A stretch of DNA of 64,000 nt from Hsuehochloa calcarea (GCA_036346395.1 CM070613.1:24546818-24610817), one strand, 5' to 3'. Shown: positions 22,970 to 34,423, counted from the stretch's first letter. Translations and numbers: made by a program. The notes: a model not told the origin generated them from the sequence alone.

Positions 22970-23400
22970 CGTGGTGCGGCACGTGGTTTTTTTCCCCCGC
23001 GTGGGGATGAAAATTATTAACCTCACGGTTCAAACAGTCAGGTTAATGTATTTTGCTGACGGATATAATAGAACCGTCAGCAAAATTCGAGGGATTTCGG
23101 CGTGTAGAGGCGCGCGGCATTTTTTTCCCGTGTGGGGACGAAAATCAGTAACCTCGCGGTTCAAACCGTCAGGTTAATGTATTTTGCTGACGGTTATAAT
23201 AGACCGTCAGTACAATTAACTTGACGGTTTAAACCGTTAGGTTAATGTATTTTGTTGACGGTTCTATTATAACCGTCAGCAAAATTCAAATTTTCCTGAG
23301 GGGATACTATTCCCGTGACCGAAATAATATACCTTGACGGTCAGTGCGGGCCCGTCAAGAAAATTGGCGACCGTCAGATTTTGTCAGTTTTCTAGTAGTG
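22970..23400. repeat. Right subterminal repeats and terminal repeat of CACTA C
   Basis: Contains a tandem duplication of about 120 bases (22977-23100 and 23098-23210, each with GCGGTTCAAACCGTCAGGTT and TTTTGCTGACGG), then further inverted pairs of GACGGTT/AACCGTC, and ends TTTTCTAGTAGTG at 23400. The complement is the CACTA terminus CACTACTAGAAAACTGAC. Confidence 0.88.
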
Positions 23401-23590
23401 TAGTGTGGTAGAAATTCACACAGGGCAGCATTTATATACACCGTTAACGTTAGATTATTACTTTCGTATATACGATCATGATTTTGTAGTCATTAACAAT
23501 ATACAGTACATAAGAAATCAACGGTCAAAAGTCAATTCATTAGATCATGGCAGGTCATACACAGCGCCTTACATTTTTGCAACAATGGAA

Positions 23591-23890
23591 CACTACTACG
23601 TAAAAGCTCATCACAGATTTGTTCAGAATAGTCATCACGCATTTGTTTTGAACCGCTCAAATTTTATGTTTGTGATATCAGCGGTTATCACGCATAGCTG
23701 AAAACCGCTCGTGATAAGTCTTATCACGACGGTTCCAACCACGAACCGCCTGGTGATACTACGCAATCACGTATGTTCAGGTTGGAACTGCTCAGTGATA
23801 CTACAGTAATCACTTGACGATTCCAACCACGAACCGCCTCAGGATTCAGAGTATCGCGCATTTCGTTCGTGGTTGGAACAAATTGTGATA
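23591..23890. repeat. CACTA B left terminal repeat and subterminal repeats
   Basis: The terminus is CACTACTACGTAAAAGCTC at 23591-23609. It is followed by ATCACAGATTTG, ATCACGCATTTGTTTTGAACC, AACCGCTCGTGAT and GAACCGCCTGGTGAT units. Two repeat types alternate: ATCACAGACGG-like and ATCACGCA...GAACCGCTCGTGAT-like. Confidence 0.85.
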
Positions 23891-24131
23891 TGTCTTTAGA
23901 CCTAATTAATTTTTATCGATTTTCAGCTAGCCTCGTGAATTGCTAGCCATGCCCTCTCAAAACTAGCAAGCGTAAACATACCACATATAATTGTTGACAA
24001 CTCAAAGTGATCATTTAACTGAAAATCAATTACAAAAGAATGTTTCAAGTATATATTGTCGCTAGAGTTACAAATTGAATTACAACCAGTCAAAGTGAAT
24101 TACAATATTGAATCAATTGTTTTGAGGTCGT

Positions 24132-27035
24132 TCATCGGTGAACGGCGTGAAACTCTCCTGTGGTGTTAACTATGTCTTCCTTGATGAAGCCGTAGAGCTC
24201 CTCGAACGCATGTGACTCGTCCATCTCGAGTGCATTTAACTCTATGTTCAAGCCCTGTCGCTAGCAGGAGTAAAGCAGTAAGCATATATATTTAAATATA
24301 TAATTAGGAAATAATTATTACGAGATTGATAAAACTGGGATCGTATGACCTAGAAGCAATCAATAGTCGTGATATGATGGCATACGACAATGCGATAGGT
24401 GATCTCGCTTTTGTGGCGGCATCGCAAAAATAGAATTACATATATATGCACAATACTCAAGACGCAATATTACGAGTATGATATATGATTATTGTGTTGT
24501 AGCGTGTACCGGAAATCGTGATCCTCGTGAGTAAGTGTGGCGCTGCTCCTTTGTATAAACCTCCTTGGCAACATAGCCGATGAACGCCTACATGATTCAA
24601 AAAGTTATCCTCGCCCATTTAAAACGAAAGAAGACTACAATAGAGTTATGTGTGAGGAAATGAACATACCGCCGAGTATTCCTTTAAGAAGGGTGAAGTT
24701 GTGATTTTTGTTGAGTAGAGAATCAAGGTACAATACCATGTTCCTCTTGGCATAAGAATCAAGAATCCAAAGGAACCTACTCGTATGTCGCTATAGTCAT
24801 AAACCTATGTTGAAACGTAATTTGTATAGCAAATATTGAAGCACTTAATTATGGTTGTAGGGCACTATTATGTAGTTGTTGTCGTCCAGAGCAAGCAATC
24901 ATATTTTTATGTAATTCTCGACGTAGGATGCGTCTTGGTTGATTGTTTGCTCAGAGACCACGTGTGGGTCGAGGAAACCCACCGGTTCTTTGATTCGACG
25001 GGCACATTTTATAATGTATCTGTACATAAGCAATGAGTTATGATATTTATCCAGATCACGTGAGTGTAGAAATTGATTGTACACACTTACGATGTCCAAA
25101 GATCGTAGAAGTGAGGCGCCGAGGGCGCTTAGGTTGTATATGTCAAATAAGTCTTCAAGCCCACGACGGTGGCTGTGCTCGTGGAGAAAATGCTCCCTCC
25201 CGTATCTGATGGTGATTCCAGTATGACCCCCCTTCTCTCGGGTCTTGCACAAGTACCAATCATGCAAAGCTTGACAAGCTACTCCTGAGCTCTTTATTTC
25301 TGCGCTGGAGACCAACGGACTTCCGAGGGAGTATTTCACAGATTTGGGAGGTGCCTTAATGTTCTTCGATTTCGATTTGCCCTTAACGAGGTGGCTGAGA
25401 GACGTCTTCCCGTGAGACGCCTCAGGGACCGATATGGTGACACGCTTTTCTTGTCCCTTCGCCGTCTTCTCGACGGGAACCGATGTGGCGGCCTTCTGAA
25501 GCTTTGGTTGAGGCAGACTCATCGAGGGCCCTATTGGAGAGGCATGGTCCTGTCGATATCGCGTCACTGAAGGGTCCAGTGCGATGTCCTTCTTGGGCCA
25601 CTGGATAAAAGTGTATGTGGCAACCCCTAGTGTTCTGATTTCTTCGTTTGAGGGAATCTCCAACGGGATAGCTATGAAATTGTCATGTACCATGTCCACC
25701 GCACTCGGCGTAACCTCGCGCCACCGGGCACCATGTCAGACCGCCTCTTCCTACTTTGGATACACCATACCCCGCCTAGCCTCAATAGGAATCGACCCAA
25801 CCATCCTCACTTGGAGCTTGCAGGGCGTCGGCTTCTACAAAATGTACACAATTAGCTAAGGCGTCCTATAGGTCTATCTTTGGAGTATTCCAGATGTACA
25901 TTACCTCGATGTCGCCGATCGGTAATTGAACGTCGCCATGTCCGTAATTATGTGGATGCGACGCCATCCGATGTCGAGGAGGACTTGCTCTCAAATTAAC
26001 AGGCGCTTGCACCTGCATGAGTTGATTTACTTGGTTCTGCAAGTTTGTTATTTGTTCTTGAAATTTTCCAATAATCACATGTTCCAACCGAGCCGTGGTC
26101 GTCCTTGGATCTCTTCCTACTCCTATATGTGTCTGAGTTGTGTGGGAATCCATCCTCCAAGGTTCAGAAACCCCAACGCCTCGCGCGACCCGGTGCTCCT
26201 TGTTTCCTGTGGTCAGATAGTACATCCTTCTCCTTGTCTACTTGAAGGAACCTTGGGAAGATGCGAAGTCAATGCTTCCTCGCAAGAGGACATCATGTTA
26301 TTGTAGACACCATGAAGTTATCGACTTATTAACAATTAAGTGGTTCGAGAAATTTACGAGGCGCTGAGACACCGCCTCGTCTCGCGGTTTGTGAAAGAGA
26401 TGTCGCCCAAGACGTGGTCGATGCCTCGCTCTAACTGTGCTCGAGCGCTCGTCGATATCTCAAAGAACGGTCGTGCAGCGAGCCTCGCCCTCCGCCACCC
26501 ATCGTGTGTCTTTACCCGCTGCATCGGCCGTGCCGAGTCTGTGGGGTGAGTGTTTTGTGCCCGGATAGCTCTATGCGACACACTTTGCTCCTCGAAATTG
26601 ACGCCGCCTTCATCCGCACGGCGCCCCATGTATCCCGCGAAAAAAATTGATACGTCGTGAAGGGTGTCGACCGTGTTCACGCATCGCGTGATAAGCGTGC
26701 TCTTGAAGGTCCTCCACGCTGGGACATCGCCAGCCAGCGCGTGCCATCACACACGTGCTCGGTCCGCCTGGGGAAAGTGAAGGAGGCGAAAGTTCACCAC
26801 AACCGGTCTCTCTGCACATCCGCCGAGACTTCCGTGTTGGGGTGGTGATGGGGACCCGCTCTGCAAGTACCCGTAGACGGTCCGGAATCTCGCACCGCTT
26901 TCTTGGGACTCGGCCGATCCCGACGCCACCGACCTCCGTGATCTTCATGTGGCCCGAGGGCAATTTGGAGATTCTCTCGCTTCTCGCCACTGCACTCACC
27001 TTGATCGGAGATCCAGACGCATTTGGCGACGCCAT
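24132..27035 (-). pseudogene. CACTA second-gene pseudogene with Ulp1-like C-terminus (copy B)
   Basis: Open segments on the minus strand are 26610-27035 (starts MASPNASGSPIKVSAVARSE), 26354-26680, 25866-26225 (with a coiled-coil-like stretch EQITNLQNQVNQLM) and 24899-25699 (266 residues, Lys/Pro-rich, with WPKKDIALDP). Further left, broken frames carry MVLYLDSLLNKNHNF (about 24690-24750), preceded in another frame by FGFLILMP, and the end EELYGFIKEDIVN to a stop at 24132-24134. These resemble the HW-L-V...LDSL core and tail of Ulp1/C48 cysteine protease-like domains known from rice CACTA second genes. A catalytic Cys could not be assigned. At least four frame breaks make it a pseudogene. A start at 27035 is the first Met of the upstream open segment. 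Confidence 0.7.
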
Positions 27036-27302
27036 CGACGGCGCGAAGACGGTGCCTCCGCCATCTCGCTTACTTGCTATCTATATAAGTTACGTATGCA
27101 ATGATTACATAAACAAATAGAAGTTACCCATTGAACCTAAATATATGATACGTAGTAAATAAAATATATGAAATTGCACAAAAAACTGCAAAGGAGAAGG
27201 AAATATTGCAAACAGTGCAGTTTTAACATATAGTTGAAATATTGCATGATTTTGAGTGCTCTCAGCAGGAGAGTTGCAAAAGAATCAATGTTTGCCATCT
27301 CA

Positions 27303-27317
27303 GCCCTGTTTTGTAGT
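27303..27317 (-). repeat. Internal CACTA terminal-repeat remnant (copy B)
   Basis: The plus strand reads CCCTGTTTTGTAGTA, matching the inner part of the CACTA terminus (complement TACTACAAAACAGG). It lies at the position corresponding to 2236-2250 in element A. Confidence 0.5.
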
Positions 27318-28099
27318 ATAAAGAAACAAAGATAAGCAATAATCACCTCACCCTAACTATTTCTGGAATAAATCATTACACCAAAACCGATCAAAACAGA
27401 ATGAGGTAAATGGTATGTTAACCATCAAGGGATGGCAATGAATAGATTATGTCTTATTGCCAATCTAGTGGGTTGTGTGGGGGTGTTTGCTTCGTAGGTT
27501 ATATGGATGAGGTACAGGAGGGCATGGCCTCTTCCTGTCTACGGGAGCCGTCTTGACGGAAAGATAACAGGGGTAGGATGGAGAGAAATTAGAGGGGTCA
27601 AGACAGAAACTAGAAGACAAAATTTATTTCTTGCTTGAAGAAATATTACAGCCGACACTTACTTTTATAATGCTGACTTAGTTTACATCTAAGACTAGGA
27701 CTCCTAATACATGATAGATTTGCTAAGTGGAGAATGAAATGGAACATCAATAAAAAAATATTGTTTCATTAGCACTGCCAACTGAAAAAAGTAGAGCCTA
27801 CTACTGCTACCTAAACAGTCAATTCCAATTCCAAAGCTAAAACAGTCAATGGGATGCTTTCTAGTATTTTTCAAGTAGGAAAAAGATAGATTTGCCAACA
27901 CAAAGAACGTCATCAGAATACATTAATGCAAGTATACAAGCATGTCTAATTGTGCAAATACACAGGCATCTTATTGTGTAATCAAACTAAATATAGATCT
28001 CTGTACAAATCTATTTGTGCAAATATAACTTACATGTACATCTAGTTGTGAAATTTAACCCTACCTCTCATTTCTAATTGTGCAAATACACATGCATCT
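27318..28099. other. AT-rich spacer in element B, no gene seen
   Basis: Contains several reiterated phrases around AATTGTGCAAATACACAGGCATCTTATT at 27947-27976, 28009-28024 and 28075-28111, a loose approximately 60-base repeat. No protein is recognised. Confidence 0.4.
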
Positions 28100-28605
28100 T
28101 ATTTGTGCAAAATGCCCCACAAACCACTAAAACAACATGCTTTTCTACCACAATTCGAACAGCTGGCAGCAACCCCTGAAGAATCCACCAAGGAATTTTT
28201 CAAAAGTAAAAGTAACATCATCAGGTGGTCGGCAGGGGCGGGGGGCGGCACCGAGGGAAACTCTCGGCTCTTACGGCAGAGAAGGGGGGAAGCGCGCACA
28301 GGCATTGGGGCGGCGCGGGGAAACTCACCGGGTGGTCAGGGCGGGAGGCACCGAGGAAACCCCGCCTCTGGCAGAGAAGGGGGAAGCGCGCACAGGCATT
28401 GGGGCGGTGCAAGGAAACTCATCGGGTGGTTGGCAGGGGTGGGGGTGGCACTGGACGGAGGCAGGGACGAAGGGAGGCAGCACTGGACGGAGGAAGGGAC
28501 GAAGGGATGCGGCGCTGGTCGGAGGTGGCGTCAGTGGAGGAGACCGAGGGTAGCGCCGGGCTTGTGGAAAAAGACTAAGGCAGAAGAGTGCACAACCGTT
28601 CGAGT
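28100..28605 (-). other. GC-rich leader of CACTA B second gene
   Basis: G-rich on the plus strand with a tandem repeat of about 110 bases containing AAGCGCGCACAGGCATTGGG (28289-28308 and 28385-28404). Open on several frames because of composition. It sits between the gene and the internal subterminal repeats, matching the layout of the TNP2 leader at 32725-32930. Confidence 0.45.
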
Positions 28606-28619
28606 CGGGCACTTATATA

Positions 28620-28862
28620 ACTGGATATCACAGACGGTTCTATGATAGAACCGTCTGTGATAATACATCACGCACGGTTCCATAAACAAATCGTCTGCGG
28701 ATAAAGACTATCACGCATTTGCTTACGTTATGAAACCGCTCGTGATGAATTAACAGAGAAACCCTATTTTAATATCACGCACGGTTATGTAATCAACCGC
28801 TCGTGATATGTTGATATCACAGACGGTTCATTACTAGAACCGTCTGTGATGTGAACAGACAC
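28620..28862. repeat. Internal subterminal-repeat block in CACTA B
   Basis: At least eight units of ATCACAGACGGTTC / GAACCGTCTGTGAT and ATCACGCACGGTT / AACCGCTCGTGAT in inverted pairs. They are the same sequences as at the element ends but lie between the two genes. Confidence 0.85.
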
Positions 28863-28895
28863 ACACATATGTAATGCATATCACTGATATGCTGA

Positions 28896-28897
<2 letters not shown>

Positions 28898-28949
<52 letters not shown>
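28898..28949. repeat. (CA)n(TA)n microsatellite
   Basis: About 17 CA units followed by about 9 TA units. The flanking phrase TGCATATCACTGATATGCTGAC before the tract (cut here to its core) recurs after it near 28957-28980, so the tract lies between short direct repeats. Confidence 0.9.
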
Positions 28950-29054
28950 ATTAACTAATGCATATACTGATATGCTGACAAACACATATATATAATTAAT
29001 GCATATCACAGATGATATGACTCCAAAACATTAATTGAACCGTCTGTGATTTGC

Positions 29055-29345
29055 ACAAATGAACCGCCAACTAATGGTCGGTCTGACCGCCGCCAAATCG
29101 GTCAGACCGCCAAGGGTGGCCGGTTCGACCGACCGAGGCAAATTGACCCACACCAAAAATGTGCTTCTCTCGAATAAGCGCCCGCAAGAACTTTAGAACT
29201 TCGCACACCGGTAGTTCCGTTTATCAACGGCGGAACTACCGCACAGAGAATCATTTCAAAGGGAAATCGGTCGGACCGCCCAACACATGGTAGTCTGACC
29301 GATTTAGCACTGGTCCATAACACGTGACGCGTTTCCATATTAACA
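29055..29345. repeat. Sirevirus-LTR-like palindrome cluster inside CACTA B
   Basis: GGTCGGTCTGACCGCC, AATCGGTCAGACCGCC, AATCGGTCGGACCGCC and GTAGTCTGACCGATT are typical of the LTRs at 34748 and 43982, not of CACTA elements. No LTR ends are seen, so this is a fragment or an independently arisen set. The counterpart in element A (between 3323 and 3540) lacks it. Confidence 0.5.
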
Positions 29346-29539
29346 TCAAATTACAATGGAATACATGCTTAATTGAAATATAGTCCTTCATGATGATCGA
29401 CGCGATATAGCTAGCTTCCTCACCGGGTTCTTCCTCCATCGATGCCGCTCTCGAAAGGAGGCAACTCACAAATTGATTGTACTTTTCCTCATCTACGACA
29501 TTCTCAACTCCGACAATCCTTCTTTTCCCATGAAGAACT

Positions 29540-32500
29540 ACGTGGCGTTCTTATTTGTCGGGTCCGTTACATAAAAACTTGAACAACTTTCTTAGCGAGT
29601 ACGAATGGTACGCCCTTGTATCCGACACGCTTGAGGTCCACAGAGTGACGCCAGCATTTGTCGACCTTCACGCCTACCAAGTTTAACCCAATAACATCAA
29701 ACAGAGGATCTTGAAAAGTACATAGTCGAGCTCCCAAATCTCCTCTATGAACCCATAGTACGAAGTTCAACCCGCGTGCCTCCGCAGTATTGAACCCTCG
29801 TGAAATGCATCTATGCGACACCGCTGCTCGGATCAGGCTCTTCCTATCCCGAGCCGTATAAAACGTGTACCCATTTATGTCGATCCTTGCCATGTCACAA
29901 TTGTAAATTTTGATCCTTTGGCCAACCATAGCAGCTGCTTTCATCACTTGATGACCTCCAAGTGAATCGCATCTTTAACCATTCGCTGAACCGACGGTTG
30001 TGTTTCTCTCGTTATCCAAACCTCCGACCGGTCCGATTCATTGCATAATGTCTTTGTGCTCGTCGATGTACGGGGACACTTGGGTCATGTGTTGCAAGAC
30101 CGTGAAATGGGCCTGCACGTATGTATCTAGATCGGGAGTGATTGCTTTCCACCCGATGGTCCCGATACCCTCCAGTCTCCCCTCGTGACGAGATAGAGGC
30201 ACACCTATCGGTTCCACCTGAGCCATGTAGTCTACGCAGAACTCAATGACCTCTTCGGTTGCATAACCTTCGATGATACTGCCCTCCGGCCAAAATTGAT
30301 TCCGTACGTAGGACTTCAGAATTCCCATGTATCTCTCGAAAGGGTACATATGACGTAGAAACACAGGGCCGCATATCTTTATCTCTTTCACAAGGTGAAC
30401 AATGAGATGGACCATGATATCAAAAAATGACAGAGAGAAATACATATCAAGATGATATAGAGTCGTCACCACCTCGGCCTGTAGAGCGTCGAGTCCTTCG
30501 GGATCGATGACCTTCTGAGCAATTGAGTTAAAGAAATAACACAGCCTAAAGATTGCCACACAGACCTTGTTTGATAAGATACTCCTAATTGTAATAGGAA
30601 GCATCTGTGTCATCAGCACATGACAATCATGAGACTTCAGAACAATTAATTTCAAATCTTTCATGGAAACAAGTTTCTTAATATTGGTGAAGTAACCAGA
30701 CGGAACTTTCACACCATGCAAGCTTTGACACAGTTCATTTCTCTTGGCATTGGACAAAGTGTAGCAAGCTGGGGGAAGGTACGTTCGTCCTATATCGGTC
30801 TCTTTCGGTGCTAACTCGGTTCTTATGTTCATATCAACCAAGTCAAGCCGTGCATTAACACCGTCTTTTGTTTTGCCACTAATGTTCAGTAAGAGAGACC
30901 AATTAAGCTATCACATACATTCTTCTCCACGTGCATCACGTCGATGCAGTGGCGAACTTCTAAGTGCTCCCAATAAAGCAAGTCCCAAAAAATTGACCGC
31001 TTCTTCCAGATGTTTTTCTGAGGGGTCCTTAATTTACGTCCCTTTCCAAGCACAACATCGATATCCTTAACCATATCATAGACCTCTTTCCCTCTAAAAG
31101 CCTTTGGAGCTGAACCGTCCTCCTTATTTCTGTCGAATTGTTTCTTCATCTTGCGGTTTGGGTGAATCCTGGGAAGGAACCTACGGTGACGCATATACAC
31201 AGTTTTGCGTGAGTTGTTCAGCCATACACTCTCGGTACCATCTAAGCAATGCGGACAGGCTTTGGCTCCTTTTGTACTGAACCCCGACAGGTTACCAAGG
31301 GTAGGTAAATCATTGATGGTGCAGAATAACATGACGCATAAAGTGAAGTTCTCTCGTTTGTACGCATCTCATACTTGTACCCCTTCGTTCCAAAGTGTCA
31401 CAAGATCTTCCAGCAATGGTGCTAGGTGCATCAATATCCTTCCCAGGTTGCTTCGGCCCTTGGATAAGTAGTGACATCAAAATGTATTTCCGCTTCATAC
31501 ACAACCAAGGAGGAAAGTTGTACATACATAGATTCACGGGCCAGGTGCTATGTCAGCTGATCATGTTACCGAAAGGATTCATTCCGTCCGTACTCAACCC
31601 TAACCTTATGTTCCTCGGTTCCGTACCAAACTCTTCGAAGCTCCGATCGAAGTTTCTCCACTAGGAAGAATTAGCAGGGTGTCTGAGCTTCCCATCTTTC
31701 TTACGCTCCTCCGAGTGCCAACGCATCAATCTTACTTCCTTTCGGTTCACAAATAAACGCTTCAAACGTGGGATCACAGGCAGATACTACAACATCTTAG
31801 TAGGAGGTCCTTGCTTCGCCTTAGCAGTATTCTTACGCTTGTATCGGGATGCTTTGCACACGGGACAAACATGCATGTCTGCATACTCTTTACGGTAGAG
31901 GATACAATCATTCGGACATGCATGTATTCTTTCTACTTCCATTCCCAATGGACAAAGAACCTTCTTAGCTTGGTAGGTCGTGTTGGGCAACATGTTTCCC
32001 TCCGGAAGGATGTCAGCTAAGAGACCTAACAATGCCGTAAAACTCTTGTCGGACCAACCATTGCTTGCCTTCAATTTCAACAGTTCAAGCACGGTTGACA
32101 ACCTTGTGTATTCCGGCTTGCTGCTAGGGAACAAAGGTTTTCCCGAGTCCTCCATTAAGCCCTCGAATTTTAAAAACTCTCTCTCACCGTAGTTCCCTTC
32201 TGCATCGCGTAGCATCTGATTCAGATTGTCATCATGCGACCTATCCTCATCAAAAGCATATCGTTGACTTTCTCGGCGATGTCGCCATTCTCGACTTCCA
32301 GATAATCGCTCTTCACCGTGAATCGCTCCAACATGTATATCCTTTTTTGAAACCCCTTCGTATTAAGTGAGTTTCGATCTGCACTAGGTTGTTAAGCATT
32401 TTCATATTACCGCAATCAATGCATGGACAGTACATAAATTTTATCACCTTCTTCAACATATCCTGCTCGGCGGCTCTTCTAAAAGCAAATACACCATTAA

Positions 32501-32549
32501 TATACTCTTCACTCACACGGTTCTCAATGTACATCCAGTTTCGGTCCAT
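29540..32549 (-). pseudogene. TNP2-type CACTA transposase pseudogene (copy B)
   Basis: The better preserved of the two copies. Reading right to left: transposase-associated domain (32313-32549; MDRNWMYIENRVSEEYI, CPCIDCGN, GFKKGYTCW), TNP2 N-terminal core (31787-32215; LLKLKASNGWSDKSF, CPVCKASRYKR), central core (31310-31537 and 30886-31332; MNLCMYNFPPWLCMKRKYI, CPHCLDGTESVW, VRHCIDVMHVEKNVCDSLIG), DUF4218-like part (30038-30841; 267 residues open, KSHDCHVLMTQMLP, FERYMGILKSYVRN, EGYATEEVIEFC) and DUF4216-like C-terminus (29567-29947; GYKGVPFVLAKKVVQVF). Frame breaks occur near 32215-32313, 31540-31787, 31310, 30841-30886 and 29947-30038. The start was chosen at the conserved MDRNWMY. The intact protein would bind and cut CACTA ends; this copy cannot. 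Confidence 0.92.
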
Positions 32550-32724
32550 CTACACGTATACGCACGTAACAAATTAATTAGTGTTAAATTATATTAATAA
32601 ACTACAAGTACCCTTCAAAATGACCAAACACATTAGTGATTAGTCTAGAGCAAATATAAAGGGTTACAGATTGTTACACATTAGTGATTATTCTAGAGTA
32701 AAAATAAAGGGTTACAGATCGTTA

Positions 32725-32930
32725 CCCTTCTCTCTAAGGTGGCGCAATATGGGAGAAGGCAGCAGAGGTGCCGCAATAGGGGAGGAGGAGGTAGAGGTAA
32801 CAGCTCAAAACGGGGGATAAGGCAGCAGCAGCAGCAGGGTGGCCAATGGGGAGGAGGCAGCAGCAGCAGAAGGGTGGCGGCCTCTCAAATGGAATGAAAA
32901 GGGGGTCTGTCGGGAGCATCTACTTATAGT
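32725..32930 (-). other. GC-rich leader of CACTA B transposase
   Basis: GGAGGAGG, GCAGCAGCAGCAGCAG and related purine-rich plus-strand sequence, ending GGGGGTCTGTCGGGA. Equivalent to 6480-6655 of element A. Confidence 0.45.
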
Positions 32931-32937
32931 GCTTGTA

Positions 32938-33120
32938 TTTCACAGACGGTTCTATACAAGAACCGTCTGTGATAGGCATCTGTGATACTTCACAGACGGT
33001 TCGTATAAAGAACCGTCTGTGATACTTATTTATCACAGACGGTTTTAAAGAAAAGAACTATCTGTAATGAGGTGTTTAGTATAGCATATTATCACACACA
33101 GTTCTATATTTAATATAGCA
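32938..33120. repeat. CACTA B right subterminal repeats
   Basis: TTCACAGACGGTTC, GAACCGTCTGTGAT, TTCACAGACGGTTC, GAACCGTCTGTGAT, ATCACAGACGGTTT, then decaying units (ACTATCTGTAATG, ATCACACACAGTTC). No terminal repeat follows, so the end is eroded. Confidence 0.8.
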
Positions 33121-33679
33121 TATTGAAATATTAGTAGAAGTACGTAGCGAGTAGCGACCGATCAGACGGCCGGAGCTATATAGCCTAATCGACCCAGCCC
33201 GCCTTCCACTCCGGAGGAATAAAACATATAGGACCTCTCGTCTCATGCATGTTGTGCATGGAACATTTGAACGGTTGTCTAATTAGCTTTTGTAGCGTCA
33301 CTTTATTCTCAAAAGATGGGCGTTTCTTGTACTATCTTGTCACAAACCAGAATTAGAAACAGGCAACAAAAGCAGGCCCTTATTAAACACGGCGGAACAA
33401 TGATGCAGACAGAACAAAGGCCACCAAGCTAGCCGCCCAGCTAGAGGAAACAAATTAAAGAGAACGGCATAAACAAGGACATACATATATATATATATAT
33501 ATAACAATCAAAATTAATACGAACTCCTACCTTTAAACTATTTAATCACTTTGCATGCTCTCACCTTCAATGCACCTTCATTAATGCGTCTTAATTAAAC
33601 ACCATGCATACTCCCACCTCCAATGGTCAAGATTGGTATTAACACTTTAACACTGAATTAGCCATTAGCACTAGATACG

Positions 33680-33682
<3 letters not shown>
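33121..33682. other. Non-coding DNA, no gene seen
   Basis: Mixed composition with a short (TA)n tract at 33486-33502. No recognisable protein or repeat boundary was found. Confidence 0.4.
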
Positions 33683-34083
<401 letters not shown>

Positions 34084-34207
34084 CGCGCATGATTAGCGTC
34101 GATGATATATCATGATCTATACATACAGAAAGCATAAGCTATGCAAGCAAGAACATGATTCCAGAACGCATTGCATCCATATATACGTTTTGCAGCTTTT
34201 ATCTACA

Positions 34208-34375
34208 TTAGCAAGTTGATGCTGGCGTCTCCTTGATTTGCATCCTCTTTTCAGATGGGACCAATGCTGTACTGTTTTTTAGGACACCCACTAACTTCTG
34301 GTACATGCACAAGCATTGCGATCTGGTCCCGACCTGAACAAAGTTGGCATTACACACACAGAGCGATAGAATAAG
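34208..34375 (-). CDS. Possible unrecognised terminal exon
   Basis: The minus strand has an acceptor-like TTTGTTCAG at about 34335-34343, followed by an open stretch VGTRSQCLCMYQKLVGVLKN to a stop after ASTC near 34208. Composition is gene-like and the flanks are not obvious transposon sequence. I do not recognise it. It could be a remnant of a host gene or chance. Confidence 0.2.
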   Translation of the reverse strand, partial: LILSLCVCNANFVQVGTRSQCLCMYQKLVGVLKNSTALVPSEKRMQIKETPASTC

Positions 34376-34423
34376 ATCAGCTGCAGTAACGAAGCTAATA
34401 CTACTATGTACTACGGCAAACAA

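Larger units (their letters stand above)
8656..23400 (-). mobile_element. CACTA-type element C carrying host gene fragments
   Basis: The right end is clear. The minus strand reads CACTACTAGAAAACTGAC from 23400, preceded by a 430-base array of CTGACGGTT/AACCGTCAG repeats. The same repeat type, with GACGGTTTTTGACCGT and CAAGAAAATTAAACTTGACGG variants, fills 8686-9160. This marks the left end, although the left terminal repeat near 8656 (ACTAGCTACCACAAAAC) is degraded. No TNP2 sequence is present. Between the ends lie an FT-like exon, a dehydrogenase exon and two retrotransposon insertions. Removing the insertions leaves about 5.5 kb. The layout is that of a gene-capturing CACTA. The left boundary is approximate. 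Confidence 0.65.
23591..33120 (-). mobile_element. CACTA (En/Spm) element B
   Basis: The left terminal repeat CACTACTACGTAAAAGCTC starts at 23591 and is followed by subterminal repeats to about 23885. Reading from the right, the order is subterminal repeats (32938-33120), a GC-rich leader (32725-32930), the TNP2 pseudogene (29540-32549), an internal block with a second set of subterminal repeats (28620-28860), and the second gene (24132-27035). The right terminal repeat is not recognisable and the right limit is approximate. The family is the same as element A. Confidence 0.8.

Noticed and set aside
24836..25036. Plus-strand frame of 66 codons within CACTA B second gene
   Set aside because: Shadow of the minus-strand gene, no independent evidence.
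28103..28645. 180-codon plus-strand frame at the internal leader of CACTA B
   Set aside because: Composed of Gly/Arg-rich repeats that follow the 110-base DNA tandem repeat, open in three frames, and on the strand opposite to the element genes.
33121..33180. Right terminal repeat of CACTA B in GTAGAAGTACGTAGCGAG
   Set aside because: Too few matches to the complement of CACTACTACGTAAAAGCTC; the end is reported as eroded.
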